Shown here one piece after another: positions 53,176 through 61,741 of a stretch of 64,000 nt of DNA. The notes below the pieces were generated by a model, which saw nothing but the letters and a program-made list of their open reading frames with translations, was not told where the DNA came from and searched no databases. The stretch spans positions 124,001 through 188,000 of the forward strand of contig NZ_CAKKNS010000004.1 of assembly GCF_918814575.1 (NCBI RefSeq). Reading direction: 5' to 3'. The DNA comes from Periweissella fabaria (GTDB lineage: Bacteria; Bacillota; Bacilli; Lactobacillales; Lactobacillaceae). The translations under genes were made by a program, and so were the position numbers. Each line of letters opens with the position of its first letter. The stretch's first letter is position 1.

Positions 53176-54529
53176 TTATGCCAAAAACTTAGCAATCAAT
53201 GGTAAGACAATCCCACTATGCGTTGGGAACGCATAAATCGTATTAGCAAGTTTAGCCGCTGAATACTTATCATTAATGACCGGTACCAGTGCATTAACCA
53301 CTTCCGGAGCAAAGTCACCAATTAAGGCTGCCCCCACTAATTGACGTTGTTCATTGACCACAATTTTCAATGCGGCGTGGACATCATTTTGGGCTTGGAA
53401 GCGCATCATTTTGGGCTTGGAAGCGCATCATTTTACCATATGGAATTTTATATACTTTGCAATTTTGCAATTCAGCTTCTTGAGGAAGTAAACCAATTTG
53501 GGCCACTCGTGGTAACGTGAAGGCCACCGTTGGGACTGCAGGATATGCGATCGGTTGGTCATTCCCAAGTAAGACACTCGCCACATAATTCGATTCAAAG
53601 GTTGCTGTGGGTGTTAGACGGGCAATTGGCTTATCAATAACATCCCCACTAGCATAAATATTAGCAATGTTAGTTTGGAGGAATTCATTAACCAACACCC
53701 CTTGACGATTGTAATCAACGCCAATTGTATCCAAACCTAAGCCGTCAATGTTTGCTACCCGACCAGTTGAATCCATCACATAATCAGCCGTAATACGTTG
53801 CCCATTTGCTGTATTCACGACAAATTGGTCGCTAGCTTGACTAACACTTGCAACCGCATTACTGAAGACAAACTCAATCCCACGGTCCTGCATTTCACGA
53901 ACGACGCGTTGGCCATATTCAGCATCAAAACCATTCAAGGCCGTCGCTCCATATTCTACCAGCGTTACATGACTGCCAGCCGCTTGGGCAATCGCCGCAA
54001 ATTCCATGGCAATGTAACCCGCTCCAATGAAGACAATTGATTTGGGCATATCTGGTAAATCCAAAAAATCAGTGCTATCATGCGTAAATTCCTGGCCGGG
54101 AATTGGTAATTTAGCGGGCTTTTGACCCGTCGCAATCACAAATTTATCAGCTTGGTATTGTGTCCCATCAACGTTAATGGTGTGAGGATCGACAAAACTA
54201 GCATGGCCGGCGATAATTTCAATTCCATCAACCGCTAACATTTTGGCCAAGCCATCTGACAATGGATCAATCACTTGGTGCTTGTAATTCATCAATGCTG
54301 GCCAGACAATTGCCGGCGTGTCTTCAATCCCAATTCCGTGATAATGTTGCAAATGATGGATAATTTCAGCCGGTCCATCAAGTAAAATTTTGGCGTTACA
54401 ACCAAAATTGGTGCACGTTCCAGCAACTTTGTTTGCTTCAACTAGGGCAACTTTTTGACCAGCTTTCGCCAGTATTTGGGCACCATGCCACGCTGCATGG
54501 CCACTACCGATAAAAATTACATCATACAT
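53176..54529 (-). pseudogene. Glutathione-reductase-like flavoprotein frameshifted by a 22-bp duplication
   Basis: The 5' part (54529 to 53384) encodes 381 residues of a disulfide oxidoreductase: FIGSGHAAWHGAQILA (FAD), AGTCTNFGCNAK (redox disulfide, about 37-48), FIGAGYIAMEFAAIA (NAD(P)) and YASGDVID. It then runs into a false end, DALPSPK. The missing dimerisation domain lies in another frame (53409 to 53176, DVHAALKIVVNEQ...YAFPTHSGIV). Deleting one 22-bp repeat unit at 53382-53434 restores one frame of about 443 codons. The catalytic HPT motif is FPT here. As written the product would lack its dimer interface. Confidence 0.85.
53382..53434. repeat. Perfect 22-bp tandem duplication causing a frameshift
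   Basis: The unit CATTTTGGGCTTGGAAGCG plus CAT is present twice in tandem and is continued by CATCATTTT (period 22 over 53 bp, no mismatch). Since 22 is not a multiple of three it shifts the reading frame. A 9-bp direct repeat CATCATTTT would have flanked the single copy, a ready substrate for replication slippage. Confidence 0.95.
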
Positions 54530-54563
54530 TCAAGTTTTCCTCTTTCGTTTTTGTGTGGGGGGC

Positions 54564-54681
54564 TAAACGTGCAATCAGGCGCAAGTCCCTAGGCATATAC
54601 GCAACACCCTACTGACTCATAGACCGAGTCATTGATTGTTACTAGTATGCTACGGTACTTGGACGCGCCTTATTTCACTCT
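54564..54681 (-). repeat. Structured intergenic element, copy B
   Basis: A 118-nt element related to copy A at 34340-34458 and in the same orientation, starting 3 nt after the quinone-reductase stop. Shared blocks are AGAGTG, GTAGCATACTAG, TTGCGTATATGC, CTTGCG and TGCACGTTTA. Its stems have different sequences but keep pairing: GGCGC/GCGCC, AAGT/ACTT, GCATA/TATGC, TAACA/TGTTG and TGACTC/GAGTCA at the tip. It also forms the 5' region of the flavoprotein pseudogene that follows. Confidence 0.6.
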
Positions 54682-54684
54682 TTC

Positions 54685-55644
54685 CTAAACGCGTGCACTG
54701 GCTACCGGTTGTTCTCGCACTTTGATCACAATCTTCCCCTTCGCATGATGGCTCTCACTTCGGTGGTGGGCCGCTTGAATCCCTTCAGTAGTAAGGGGAA
54801 ATTCTGCATCCAGAATAATTTGCAATTTATCTTCACGGATTAAATTGGCTAGGTATGTGAGGTCTTCACCCGTTGCAGCTAAGTAACCTGACTCAACCGT
54901 TTGCGGACCAGCTTGTTGTTCTGGTGTTGGATAACCTGAAATCGTAATTAACTTACCAGTTGGTTTCAAAATCGCAATTCCTTCATCAATTGCGTTGACC
55001 ATATCATAAACCGCATCATAGTCATGCAAAACATCTGTAATTTTAGTGGTGTGGTAATCAATTACTTCATCAGCCCCCAGACTTTTCACAAAATCAGCAT
55101 TGTGGGCGCTAGCAGTTGTAGCAACATACGCCCCCATTAACTTAGCTAATTGGATGGCAAAGATACCAACTCCCCCGGCACCGGCTTGAATCAAGACCTT
55201 CTTACCTGGGCCGACTTCAAGCTTGCGCAAAATTTGTAAAGCCGTCATCCCCGCTAAAGGCACCGCAGCCGCTTGGTTAAAGTCAATGTTGGCTGGTTTA
55301 GATGCTAATTGATTTTCACGGACGGCAACATATTCAGCGTAACTGCCCCGCGTGCCATCTTGATAAATATCAGGTCGAGCAAAAACTTCATCTCCAACTT
55401 TAAATGTTTTAACATCACTCCCTACTTCTGTAATTACCCCGGCTACATCCCAGCCAAGGACGACTGGGAATTGCCATGGAAACATTTTTTGCATTAAGCC
55501 TTCTCGGGCTTTCCAGTCAATTGTATTAATACTAGTGGCATATGTTGCTACTAAAACTTCGTCTGCAGCTAATTTGGGCTTTGGTAAATCGCCAACAAAT
55601 AGTTGATCTGCATCCCCATAGGCATTAATTTGTGCGGCTTTCAT
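54685..55644 (-). CDS. NADP-dependent quinone oxidoreductase (zinc-less MDR)
   Basis: A 319-residue medium-chain reductase of the quinone reductase type. It lacks the zinc ligands of alcohol dehydrogenases and shows VLGWDVAGVITEVG (about 66-79), AAAVPLAGMTALQ and the NADPH-binding GAGGVGIFAIQLAK (about 149-162). It would reduce quinones or enones. GAGGAGGAAC precedes the ATG, and the start lies inside the end of the upstream MarR gene (20-nt overlap). Confidence 0.88.
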   Translation of the reverse strand: MKAAQINAYGDADQLFVGDLPKPKLAADEVLVATYATSINTIDWKAREGLMQKMFPWQFPVVLGWDVAGVITEVGSDVKTFKVGDEVFARPDIYQDGTRGSYAEYVAVRENQLASKPANIDFNQAAAVPLAGMTALQILRKLEVGPGKKVLIQAGAGGVGIFAIQLAKLMGAYVATTASAHNADFVKSLGADEVIDYHTTKITDVLHDYDAVYDMVNAIDEGIAILKPTGKLITISGYPTPEQQAGPQTVESGYLAATGEDLTYLANLIREDKLQIILDAEFPLTTEGIQAAHHRSESHHAKGKIVIKVREQPVASARV

Positions 55645-56104
55645 TGCTTTGTTCCTCCTCTTTGATAACTTGTAATAACACTTTATTAATCGTTTGTGTT
55701 TCTTCAATCATATGTTCTAACGCTAGTGGTGACTGGGCAATTAATTTCGTTTGGACCGCCCCAATTCGGTTTAAAATATCTTTAAAATCGGCCTTCTTTG
55801 AAGGTGCCACGACCAATTCACGTACCCGCCCATCTGCTGGACTAGTTTGCTTGAGCAACCAACCTTTTTGCACGAGCTTTTGGACAACTGGTGTTAACGT
55901 ACTTGATGCTAGCTCCAGATTATCACAGATGTCTTTTAGTTGCGCTCCTTGTAACCGCCAAGTAACAAAGATGCTCAAATACTGTAAATAAGTCAGATCA
56001 TAATCTTCTAAAATTAATTGGTACAACTTGTGAAAGTAGCGATTACTGTTATATATTGCTAGGCACATTTGGTCATAGACCGCGCCGTTGTGTTCATTTT
56101 CCAT
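55625..56104 (-). CDS. MarR-family regulator of the quinone reductase
   Basis: A 159-residue regulator with helix-turn-helix QLKDICDNLELASSTLTPVVQ (about 56-76, split here by the turn) and wing LLKQTSPADGRVRELVV (about 83-99). It resembles the OhrR/MgrA group; the Cys near residue 11 (MCLAIYN) matches the position of the sensing cysteine of OhrR, so peroxide or thiol-reactive compounds may be the signal. It overlaps the quinone reductase gene and likely controls it. Confidence 0.85.
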   Translation of the reverse strand: MENEHNGAVYDQMCLAIYNSNRYFHKLYQLILEDYDLTYLQYLSIFVTWRLQGAQLKDICDNLELASSTLTPVVQKLVQKGWLLKQTSPADGRVRELVVAPSKKADFKDILNRIGAVQTKLIAQSPLALEHMIEETQTINKVLLQVIKEEEQSNESRTN

Positions 56105-56221
56105 TGGACCTCCTGAATTTTATATCGTATGCGATATATATTACCACTTACTTTTAGTAAAACAAGTCTTTTAACAAAATTTAAACCTTACAACGACCAC
56201 ATTTAATACTTAATAAGTACG

Positions 56222-56255
56222 CAAAAAAGCTCAGAAAAATCTTTCTGAGCTTTTG
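56222..56255 (-). terminator. Terminator after the gene at 56272-57123
   Basis: AAAAGCTCAGAAA / TTTCTGAGCTTTT, 13 bp, with a six-T run on the minus strand, 17 nt after the stop. Confidence 0.9.
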
Positions 56256-56271
56256 ATCTGCATATTAGGGG

Positions 56272-57123
56272 TTACTTTTGTTGTTGTTTAGCTAAATGCT
56301 TAATTGCGGTCTTCATCATAAATTTTTGGAGCATGTTGGGGTGTTGTTGTGCTGCAATATGCAAGCCATTATTAAATTCGACCATCAAGTGCCATTTATG
56401 ACCTTCTACGATTTCTTTAGGGGCACCAGCTGGTAAAAAGACCCCAAGTTTAACTTTCATACCATCAGCCGTTTGCGTCAATTGGTGCATCCCAATTAAC
56501 TTAGTGTTCACATTTAACGTTTTTAAGAATGTTTCCCCTGCCATTACCAAATCAACATTAGCATCTGGCTTAATCGGGTACGTAATATTTTTACTTGGCC
56601 GCAAATCTAAGTATGAAGGTTCTTGATACATCCCAAATGTTTCAATAATTGTTTGTTCGCCCTTTTTATTAGCATCAAAATAATAGTGTTCAGGGTGTAC
56701 AAGTGATGGTAAATATAAATTATTCTCTTTAGCAAGCTGTTGGTTAAACATCATAAATTGTGGTAGTGAAATATTTTTAGTCTCAACTTCAACAATTCCG
56801 GCTTGATAAACTTGAGGCTCTGGTGAAGCTTCAGCAATCTCTAACCACATATCATTACTAGCTTCGATTTCTGATGTGAATAACTTTATGGTTGTTTCCT
56901 TACCAATTGCTTCGCGTGTTTGCGCCAATGCAATTTTAGCATCTGCTAATGGCAAGGCTAGCAACGCTGCTAAATCAAGTTCTTGATTATCTAACGTAAC
57001 TGGAATATGCTTATTGGCAAAAATTTTGAAAACGTGGTGATACCGTTCTAATTCCACCGCACGAATTTGTTCTTCGGTAATAACTTGGCCATCGACTTTA
57101 AATGTAATTGTGTAATCTTGCAT
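56272..57123 (-). CDS. Protein of unknown function (283 aa)
   Basis: A 283-residue soluble protein that I do not recognise. It has no signal peptide or membrane segment. Its N-terminus (FKVDGQVITEEQI) suggests a beta-rich start, and the C-terminal third is rich in His and Lys (PNMLQKFMMKTAIKHL). It is monocistronic with a clear terminator, so is probably a real gene. GAGGAGCAGT precedes the ATG. Confidence 0.72.
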   Translation of the reverse strand: MQDYTITFKVDGQVITEEQIRAVELERYHHVFKIFANKHIPVTLDNQELDLAALLALPLADAKIALAQTREAIGKETTIKLFTSEIEASNDMWLEIAEASPEPQVYQAGIVEVETKNISLPQFMMFNQQLAKENNLYLPSLVHPEHYYFDANKKGEQTIIETFGMYQEPSYLDLRPSKNITYPIKPDANVDLVMAGETFLKTLNVNTKLIGMHQLTQTADGMKVKLGVFLPAGAPKEIVEGHKWHLMVEFNNGLHIAAQQHPNMLQKFMMKTAIKHLAKQQQK

Positions 57124-57224
57124 GCTTACTGCTCCTCGTAATATTTTTTAGTAGCTAAAGCATAACAAAGGCGTTTGCATATAAAAACCACCAATATCCG
57201 ATAAGTGTTGGATATGTTGTTAGC

Positions 57225-57258
57225 CACAAAAAATCCCATGCAACAACGGCATGGGATT
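57225..57258 (-). terminator. Terminator of the deoxyribosyltransferase gene
   Basis: AATCCCATG / CATGGGATT with a six-T run on the minus strand, about 50 nt after the stop. Confidence 0.85.
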
Positions 57259-57310
57259 AAATCTTTTTATCGGTAGTGCTAGTCAAAATGTGTGCGTAAT
57301 CTGAGTTACA

Positions 57311-57826
57311 CTAAAATACATTCTTTTTAACTAAATGCTTAGGAAAGTTAACAAAGTCATATGTGCCTAACTTTTGAATGTCATCTTTACCCCAGAAGTA
57401 ACCCGTGTATGAGCCAGCTAACATCAAGTTAAGTGGTTCGTCATTTTGGGCATATTGCACAATAATCACTGGTTTACGTAAAGCAATCGCATAACCGATT
57501 TCAAACATTGTACCTTCATCAGGGCGTACATTCCCATTTTCAATATCGAAATCTAACATCGCAACAACCGCATTCGCTTGATTAATTCCTTGGATATCCG
57601 CATGGTAAGTTGCATCTTGCCACTCTTTAGTCTTCATTGCCGTTTCCAATGAACCGTTACCGTATTCAGCAACAATTTCATCTTGTTGGTGTTTAACTGG
57701 TTCGAAAACATATCCAACTGTGGGGTTGCTAGCAAGTAAAGCAGCGACTTCATCTAAGCGGGCATTTTGGGCGTCTGAAAAGAATGGTCCCGCTAAATAA
57801 ATACGACTCTTAAAGTCAGTTGTCAT
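57311..57826 (-). CDS. Nucleoside 2-deoxyribosyltransferase
   Basis: Exchanges the base of 2'-deoxyribonucleosides, a salvage enzyme typical of lactobacilli. The 171 residues include IYLAGPFFSDAQNARLDEV (about 9-27), AMLDFDIENGNVRPDEGTMFEIGYA (spanning about 89-113, holding the catalytic Glu and the Asp pair) and YAQNDEPLNLMLAGSYTGYF. Length about 158-170 fits. AAAGGAGGAA precedes the ATG. Confidence 0.93.
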   Translation of the reverse strand: MTTDFKSRIYLAGPFFSDAQNARLDEVAALLASNPTVGYVFEPVKHQQDEIVAEYGNGSLETAMKTKEWQDATYHADIQGINQANAVVAMLDFDIENGNVRPDEGTMFEIGYAIALRKPVIIVQYAQNDEPLNLMLAGSYTGYFWGKDDIQKLGTYDFVNFPKHLVKKNVF

Positions 57827-58050
57827 GATAAGATTCCTCCTTTAAATTAACAAAACGTTATCAATATCTTTTATTATACGGGGTTACAGTCTATTTGCAA
57901 ACTAAGGCCTTGAAATGTTCGCTTTAATACTGATTATTTACGGGTTCCGCGTTTAAATCAGCTTAACTTGTCACCCTCTGGCAATTATTCTATACTTACT
58001 GAATAATCGTTTTTTTGCAATTTATTTTTCAGATATGAAAGGAAGTTATA

Positions 58051-58422
58051 ATGTCTTTAATTTCAATTATTTTTGCTACGATCGTCGGGGTCGAAGCATT
58101 CGGTATTATGTTGATGGAAATCTTTTTTTCACCAGCCCAACTCGCAAAAGAATTCGACTTACCAAATGAATTTACTGCCCAACACGAAGCAAAAGTTTTA
58201 ATGGCTAACCAAGGTCTCTATAATGGATTTGTAGCAGTTATGACATTGCTAGCTGTCTATGGTTTACCAACTGACGCCCGTTATATCACAACGCTTGTAT
58301 GTGTTATTTTTGTCGTGATTGCGGCCATTTTTGGAGCCATTTCTGGTGGTAAACCTAAGATTTTGTTGATGCAAGGAACCCCCGCAATTATTACTTTGAT
58401 TATTTTGTTAATCTTTAAGTAA
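58051..58422 (+). CDS. DUF1304 family membrane protein
   Basis: A 123-residue small membrane protein with four hydrophobic segments (about 2-22, 50-70, 75-95, 105-122). VEAFGIMLMEIFF and NQGLYNGFVAV are the DUF1304 landmarks. Family function is unknown; members occur widely in lactobacilli. GAAAGGAAG precedes the ATG. Confidence 0.87.
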   Translation: MSLISIIFATIVGVEAFGIMLMEIFFSPAQLAKEFDLPNEFTAQHEAKVLMANQGLYNGFVAVMTLLAVYGLPTDARYITTLVCVIFVVIAAIFGAISGGKPKILLMQGTPAIITLIILLIFK

Positions 58423-58497
58423 GCGAGCAAGCATCGCCGTTCAACAACCATGAGAACTTAGCATTTTATGGCGCTTTAGCGTGCTCAATCTGAAACT

Positions 58498-58534
58498 GAC
58501 TCGTGCGATTTTTATATCGTGGGGGTCTTTTTTT
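58498..58534 (+). terminator. Terminator of the DUF1304 gene
   Basis: GACTCGTGCGAT / ATCGTGGGGGTC pairs with some G-U pairs and is followed by seven T. Confidence 0.75.
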
Positions 58535-58590
58535 ATGTGTGAGTATCGTTCCTATTTTTCAAAATATGTACGGCCTAATTTTATTAATGC

Positions 58591-58627
58591 CTAAGGAAGT
58601 CCCCGCTATCGACGGGAACTTCCTTAG
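58591..58627 (-). terminator. Hairpin after the DUF2922 gene
   Basis: CTAAGGAAGT / ACTTCCTTAG with CCCG/CGGG inside, directly after the stop at 58630. The T-tract on the minus strand is weak. Confidence 0.6.
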
Positions 58628-58629
58628 AA

Positions 58630-58866
58630 TTATTTATGGCGTAAGTCAAACACTGAATTATCCTCAGTATTGACGACTTTAGCAGCCACGGGGGTTACGT
58701 ATTTTTTCTTGCCTTTTTTATCTTCAAAGACATTACTTTGCGCAATTACAGCCATTGCGGCTTGGACCTTGGCGGGATCAATTGGTTCTAATACATCCTT
58801 TAAAACTAACGTGTTAATGGTGTTCTTCTCGTTTTTAAATTGAAGCAATAATTTTTTTACTAACAT
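58630..58866 (-). CDS. DUF2922 domain-containing protein
   Basis: A 78-residue protein, KKLLLQFKNEKNTINTLVLKD (split near residue 15), followed by DPAKVQAAMAVIAQSNVF. This is the DUF2922 pattern, paired in many Firmicutes with a DUF1659 gene, here 12 nt upstream. Function unknown. Confidence 0.85.
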   Translation of the reverse strand: MLVKKLLLQFKNEKNTINTLVLKDVLEPIDPAKVQAAMAVIAQSNVFEDKKGKKKYVTPVAAKVVNTEDNSVFDLRHK

Positions 58867-58878
58867 CGACTATTCCTC

Positions 58879-59082
58879 CTAAACTACAAGTTGGGCATGA
58901 TTTTCAACAAAATTAATTGTTTGGACATTCCCAAGGTTAACAATAGTTTCCAACGCTGCGACGACGGGTTGCATTTGCGCAAATGTGACCTCAAGCGGCA
59001 CATCCGTAAAACGCTTGGCGACGTACAACTTCCCCGTTTGTTCATTGACACTTGTGACATAAACACTCACTGCTTTTAACAT
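58879..59082 (-). CDS. DUF1659 domain-containing protein
   Basis: A 67-residue protein of the DUF1659 type, first of a two-gene transcript with DUF2922. It contains VNEQTGKLYVAKRF and MQPVVAALETIVNLG. AGGAGGAAAA precedes the ATG. Function unknown; the two small proteins probably act together. Confidence 0.85.
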   Translation of the reverse strand: MLKAVSVYVTSVNEQTGKLYVAKRFTDVPLEVTFAQMQPVVAALETIVNLGNVQTINFVENHAQLVV

Positions 59083-59384
59083 GACTTTTCCTCCTGTCTG
59101 TTTGGCAATACTTAGTTATCCGGCTGATGAGGCTAGCTCTCAATCGCCTACACTTATACAGTCAATCAAGGACTAAAAAGTGCGCCATCAAATTTTAAAA
59201 TTCCCCGTAAAAATTTATAACACGTTGAATACATAGGTTTTGGTGGTTGTTTTAGTAAGGTACGAACAAAATTACTAAGTGACCATTTTTATTTAAAAAA
59301 TATTTTAAATTGTGTTTACGTGATTTTAAGACTTTGTCCATCAAGCGCCTTACGAGCAAACCACTGCAGCAGGATGATTAGTGT
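59083..59384. other. Gene-free stretch downstream of the Pro-rich frame
   Basis: No supported gene. It holds the promoter region of the DUF1659-DUF2922 pair and an AT-rich tract. I saw no element similar to copies A or B. Confidence 0.3.
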
Positions 59385-59552
59385 TTATTTACTTTGTTGT
59401 TTATTATATTTAGTGTTTATTTTATTAGTACTTATTAGTTGCGGGTTTTCCAATACTGGTTTTTCCAAGGGTGGATAATCCAGTACTGGCTTAACCGGCG
59501 CCGGGAAATCCGGATGTGGTGAAAAATGAGTCATAGCAAGCTTTTGGCCCAT
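59385..59552 (-). CDS. Possible small Pro-rich protein or remnant
   Basis: A 55-codon frame starting ATGGGCCAAAAG with an internal near-repeat PVKPVLDYPP / LEKPVLENPQ (about 19-38) and ending with an Asn/Lys-rich tail. There is no convincing ribosome-binding site, and it begins just after the terminator at 59571-59613. Proline periodicity resembles cell-wall-spanning repeats, so it may be a fragment of a lost surface protein. Weak evidence. Confidence 0.3.
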   Translation of the reverse strand: MGQKLAMTHFSPHPDFPAPVKPVLDYPPLEKPVLENPQLISTNKINTKYNKQQSK

Positions 59553-59570
59553 ATTTTAGCATTAATTATA

Positions 59571-59613
59571 AAAAAGGTTTTACGCCGCATTAATTGAGCG
59601 TAAAACCTTTTTT
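59571..59613 (-). terminator. Terminator after the exported protein gene
   Basis: AAAAGGTTTTACGC / GCGTAAAACCTTTT, a perfect 14-bp stem with a six-T run on the minus strand. Confidence 0.9.
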
Positions 59614-59635
59614 GATTGATAATTTATCGATGCCG

Positions 59636-60214
59636 TTAGCCCACTTTTTGGTAACTTTGCTGCGCAATCACAGCAACGGAATTTTGATATAACAGTTGAC
59701 TGGCAACTTCACGTTGTTGAGCTGTTGCCCCTTCACTAGCTAAGACCAAATTACAAATATAAATATTTTTTTGGAAGTCACTTGCTGTCACCGGCTTCGT
59801 AATAATTTTAGCTAATTGTTGCTGTAAGTATTTGGGATCATCAGTGTTCGCAACTAAATTGATAATCGCGGTATGCACGTTTTTAACCGCATCATCAATG
59901 ACATTTTGGCTAATATTAGTAGCAACCAAAATTTGTTGGGCCGTCTTTAATTCCATTTGGAGTTTACTAAAGCTCACTTTGGTATAACCTGACTCGCGAA
60001 AATTATACCCACATGTAACTTGCTTTTGTAATGTCCACCGATTAATTTTGGTGGTACTAGCATTAACCGTTGGAATTTGCACTTTAACTAAGTTATTATC
60101 GATGGTTGTAATATTAACCGTCGTTACTCCTGCAAATACAGCAACGCTTGTCATTGCTACTTTTAACCAACATTTATTCGTTCGATTTAATTTAAAGCGT
60201 TGCTGCTTTTTCAT
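59636..60214 (-). CDS. Exported protein of unknown function
   Basis: A 192-residue protein with a basic N-terminus and a hydrophobic segment (about 17-38) that fits a signal peptide ending near NASTT (about 51-55). The mature part is alpha-helical with two cysteines (about 68 and 149). I do not recognise it. GAAAGGGATTCC precedes the ATG. It is flanked by long AT-rich intergenic regions, suggesting an accessory gene. Confidence 0.68.
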   Translation of the reverse strand: MKKQQRFKLNRTNKCWLKVAMTSVAVFAGVTTVNITTIDNNLVKVQIPTVNASTTKINRWTLQKQVTCGYNFRESGYTKVSFSKLQMELKTAQQILVATNISQNVIDDAVKNVHTAIINLVANTDDPKYLQQQLAKIITKPVTASDFQKNIYICNLVLASEGATAQQREVASQLLYQNSVAVIAQQSYQKVG

Positions 60215-60576
60215 GGAATCCCTTTCACTGTTGCATGAATAGTCACGATATATTTATATGCTCACTATCTAAAATACGCATATTGACTACCAAAAAAAAT
60301 TAATCGTTCTGAGTTACAACGTTATTAATTTTAATATTTTTTTGCGTATAAAACAAGATATTTATACATTGCTTCTCAAAAAAGATTGTTTATCAGCATT
60401 TTCTATACCATAAATTATCTTTTTTCCTGTTTTTAAGCTCATTAAATGTAATTATGCGATATTTTATGAAACACAAAATAAATTTATTCATCTCTTATAC
60501 ACAAATCCGCATATTTAATGTTCGCTTTTCGACTTCCTTCAATAGCAAGCCCCGTATTTTTAATATCTTAAAACCA
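60215..60576. other. Long AT-rich intergenic region
   Basis: Runs of A and T dominate; no gene or clear operator is seen. It contains the upstream region of the exported protein gene. Its composition resembles that of 59200-59400. Confidence 0.3.
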
Positions 60577-60611
60577 AAAAAAGCGCCAGAATAAAAATTC
60601 TGGCACTTTTC
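60577..60611 (-). terminator. Terminator of ispE
   Basis: AAAGCGCCAGA / TCTGGCACTTT, overlapping or next to the ispE end, with a six-T run on the minus strand. Confidence 0.85.
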
Positions 60612-60619
60612 AATAATAA

Positions 60620-61474
60620 CTAACCCAATGTCCGAACAATATAGACTTCCTTACAGAACCCTTTGACGGAATTTAAAATGCGTTGTGCTCGGCTTTGGTT
60701 TTCACAAATACCAAAAACAGTTGGCCCAGTGCCACTCATTTGGGCCGCACATGCCCCTGATTGTAGCATCCGTTCTTTAAGATCAATAATTTGTGGATAG
60801 TGATGGGAGGTGATTGGTTCAAGAACATTTTTCATATACGGATACATTTGTTGCCAATCTTGGCGGTAAGCCCCTTCTAGTAAGGCTTTAGTATTAACAT
60901 GCCCTATCCGTTCATAATCAATTTGACGTAAAATCACGGGCGTTGAAACACTAATGGTTGGTTTAGCAATCACCACCCACGCGGCCGGCATTTTCGGTAA
61001 AGGTGCAATTTTTTCACCTTTACCCGTAACATATGCAGTCTGTGAGTAAACACAGAACGGCACGTCAGCATCGATGGCAAGGCCTATTTCAGCTAGTTGA
61101 GCTAAAGTTAGGCCTAACTTCCAGATACGGTTTAAACCTCTTAAAACGGCTGCTGCGTCGCTTGAACCGCCGCCAAGCCCTGCTGCAACCGGAATATGCT
61201 TTTCAATCTCAATACGCACCCCTTCCATCACGTGAAATCGGGTTTGTAAAATATGGGCCGCTTGAAAAGCCAAATTACGACGATCGTTAGGTAAAAAGCC
61301 CGTATCAGTGCGGACTTCAATCTTTGTTCGCTTAGGGATAGTCGTAATCGTGACGTAGTCGGCTAAATCAACGGCCGCCATGACCATCTCCCATTCCTGT
61401 GAACCATCAGAATGACTAAAAGGCGTATCTAAGCTTAAGTTAATTTTAGCTGCTGCTTTTTCAACAATTTGCAT
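60620..61474 (-). CDS. ispE: 4-diphosphocytidyl-2-C-methyl-D-erythritol kinase
   Basis: A GHMP-family kinase of the methylerythritol phosphate pathway to isoprenoids. The 284 residues show AAAKINLSLD (about 7-16), the ATP-binding IPVAAGLGGGSSDAAAVLRGLN (about 89-110) and MSGTGPTVFGI (about 252-262). Many lactic acid bacteria use the mevalonate pathway yet keep ispE, possibly for another role; which pathway operates here cannot be told from the window. It is normally next to veg and rsmA, as here with galE inserted. Confidence 0.93.
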   Translation of the reverse strand: MQIVEKAAAKINLSLDTPFSHSDGSQEWEMVMAAVDLADYVTITTIPKRTKIEVRTDTGFLPNDRRNLAFQAAHILQTRFHVMEGVRIEIEKHIPVAAGLGGGSSDAAAVLRGLNRIWKLGLTLAQLAEIGLAIDADVPFCVYSQTAYVTGKGEKIAPLPKMPAAWVVIAKPTISVSTPVILRQIDYERIGHVNTKALLEGAYRQDWQQMYPYMKNVLEPITSHHYPQIIDLKERMLQSGACAAQMSGTGPTVFGICENQSRAQRILNSVKGFCKEVYIVRTLG

Positions 61475-61700
61475 ACCTATGCGCCCCTTTAGTCTGTATT
61501 AATAAAGATTATACAAAAATATGCAGATTGTGACAACTAGGAGTCAATTCACCTTCCATATTACTACAGCAATCCTAGGCTAGATAGCCTAACCGTATTT
61601 GGTCAACCAAACACCGCCGTCTAACTTTAAAACGATTAAAATACCAAAAGCGTGCTAGGCAGCATGTCCAAAACGTGTAAAGTACACCTAAGCACGCTAC
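61475..61700. other. Intergenic hairpin cluster between veg and ispE
   Basis: Three inverted repeats occur: TAGGCTAGATAGCCTA (61576-61591), TTTGGTCAACCAAA (61598-61611) and an imperfect stem AGCGTGCTAGG / CCTAAGCACGCT (61649-61698). The last shares GCTTAGGTG and ACACGTTTT with copy A of the structured element, so it may be a degenerate relative. Confidence 0.45.
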
Positions 61701-61730
61701 AAAAAAAGCCCTGTCACAAGACAGAACTTA
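61701..61730 (-). terminator. Terminator of veg
   Basis: On the minus strand CTGTC-TTGT-GACAG is followed by GGC and seven T, about 12 nt after the veg stop. Confidence 0.75.
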
Positions 61731-61741
61731 AATTTAAAGAT

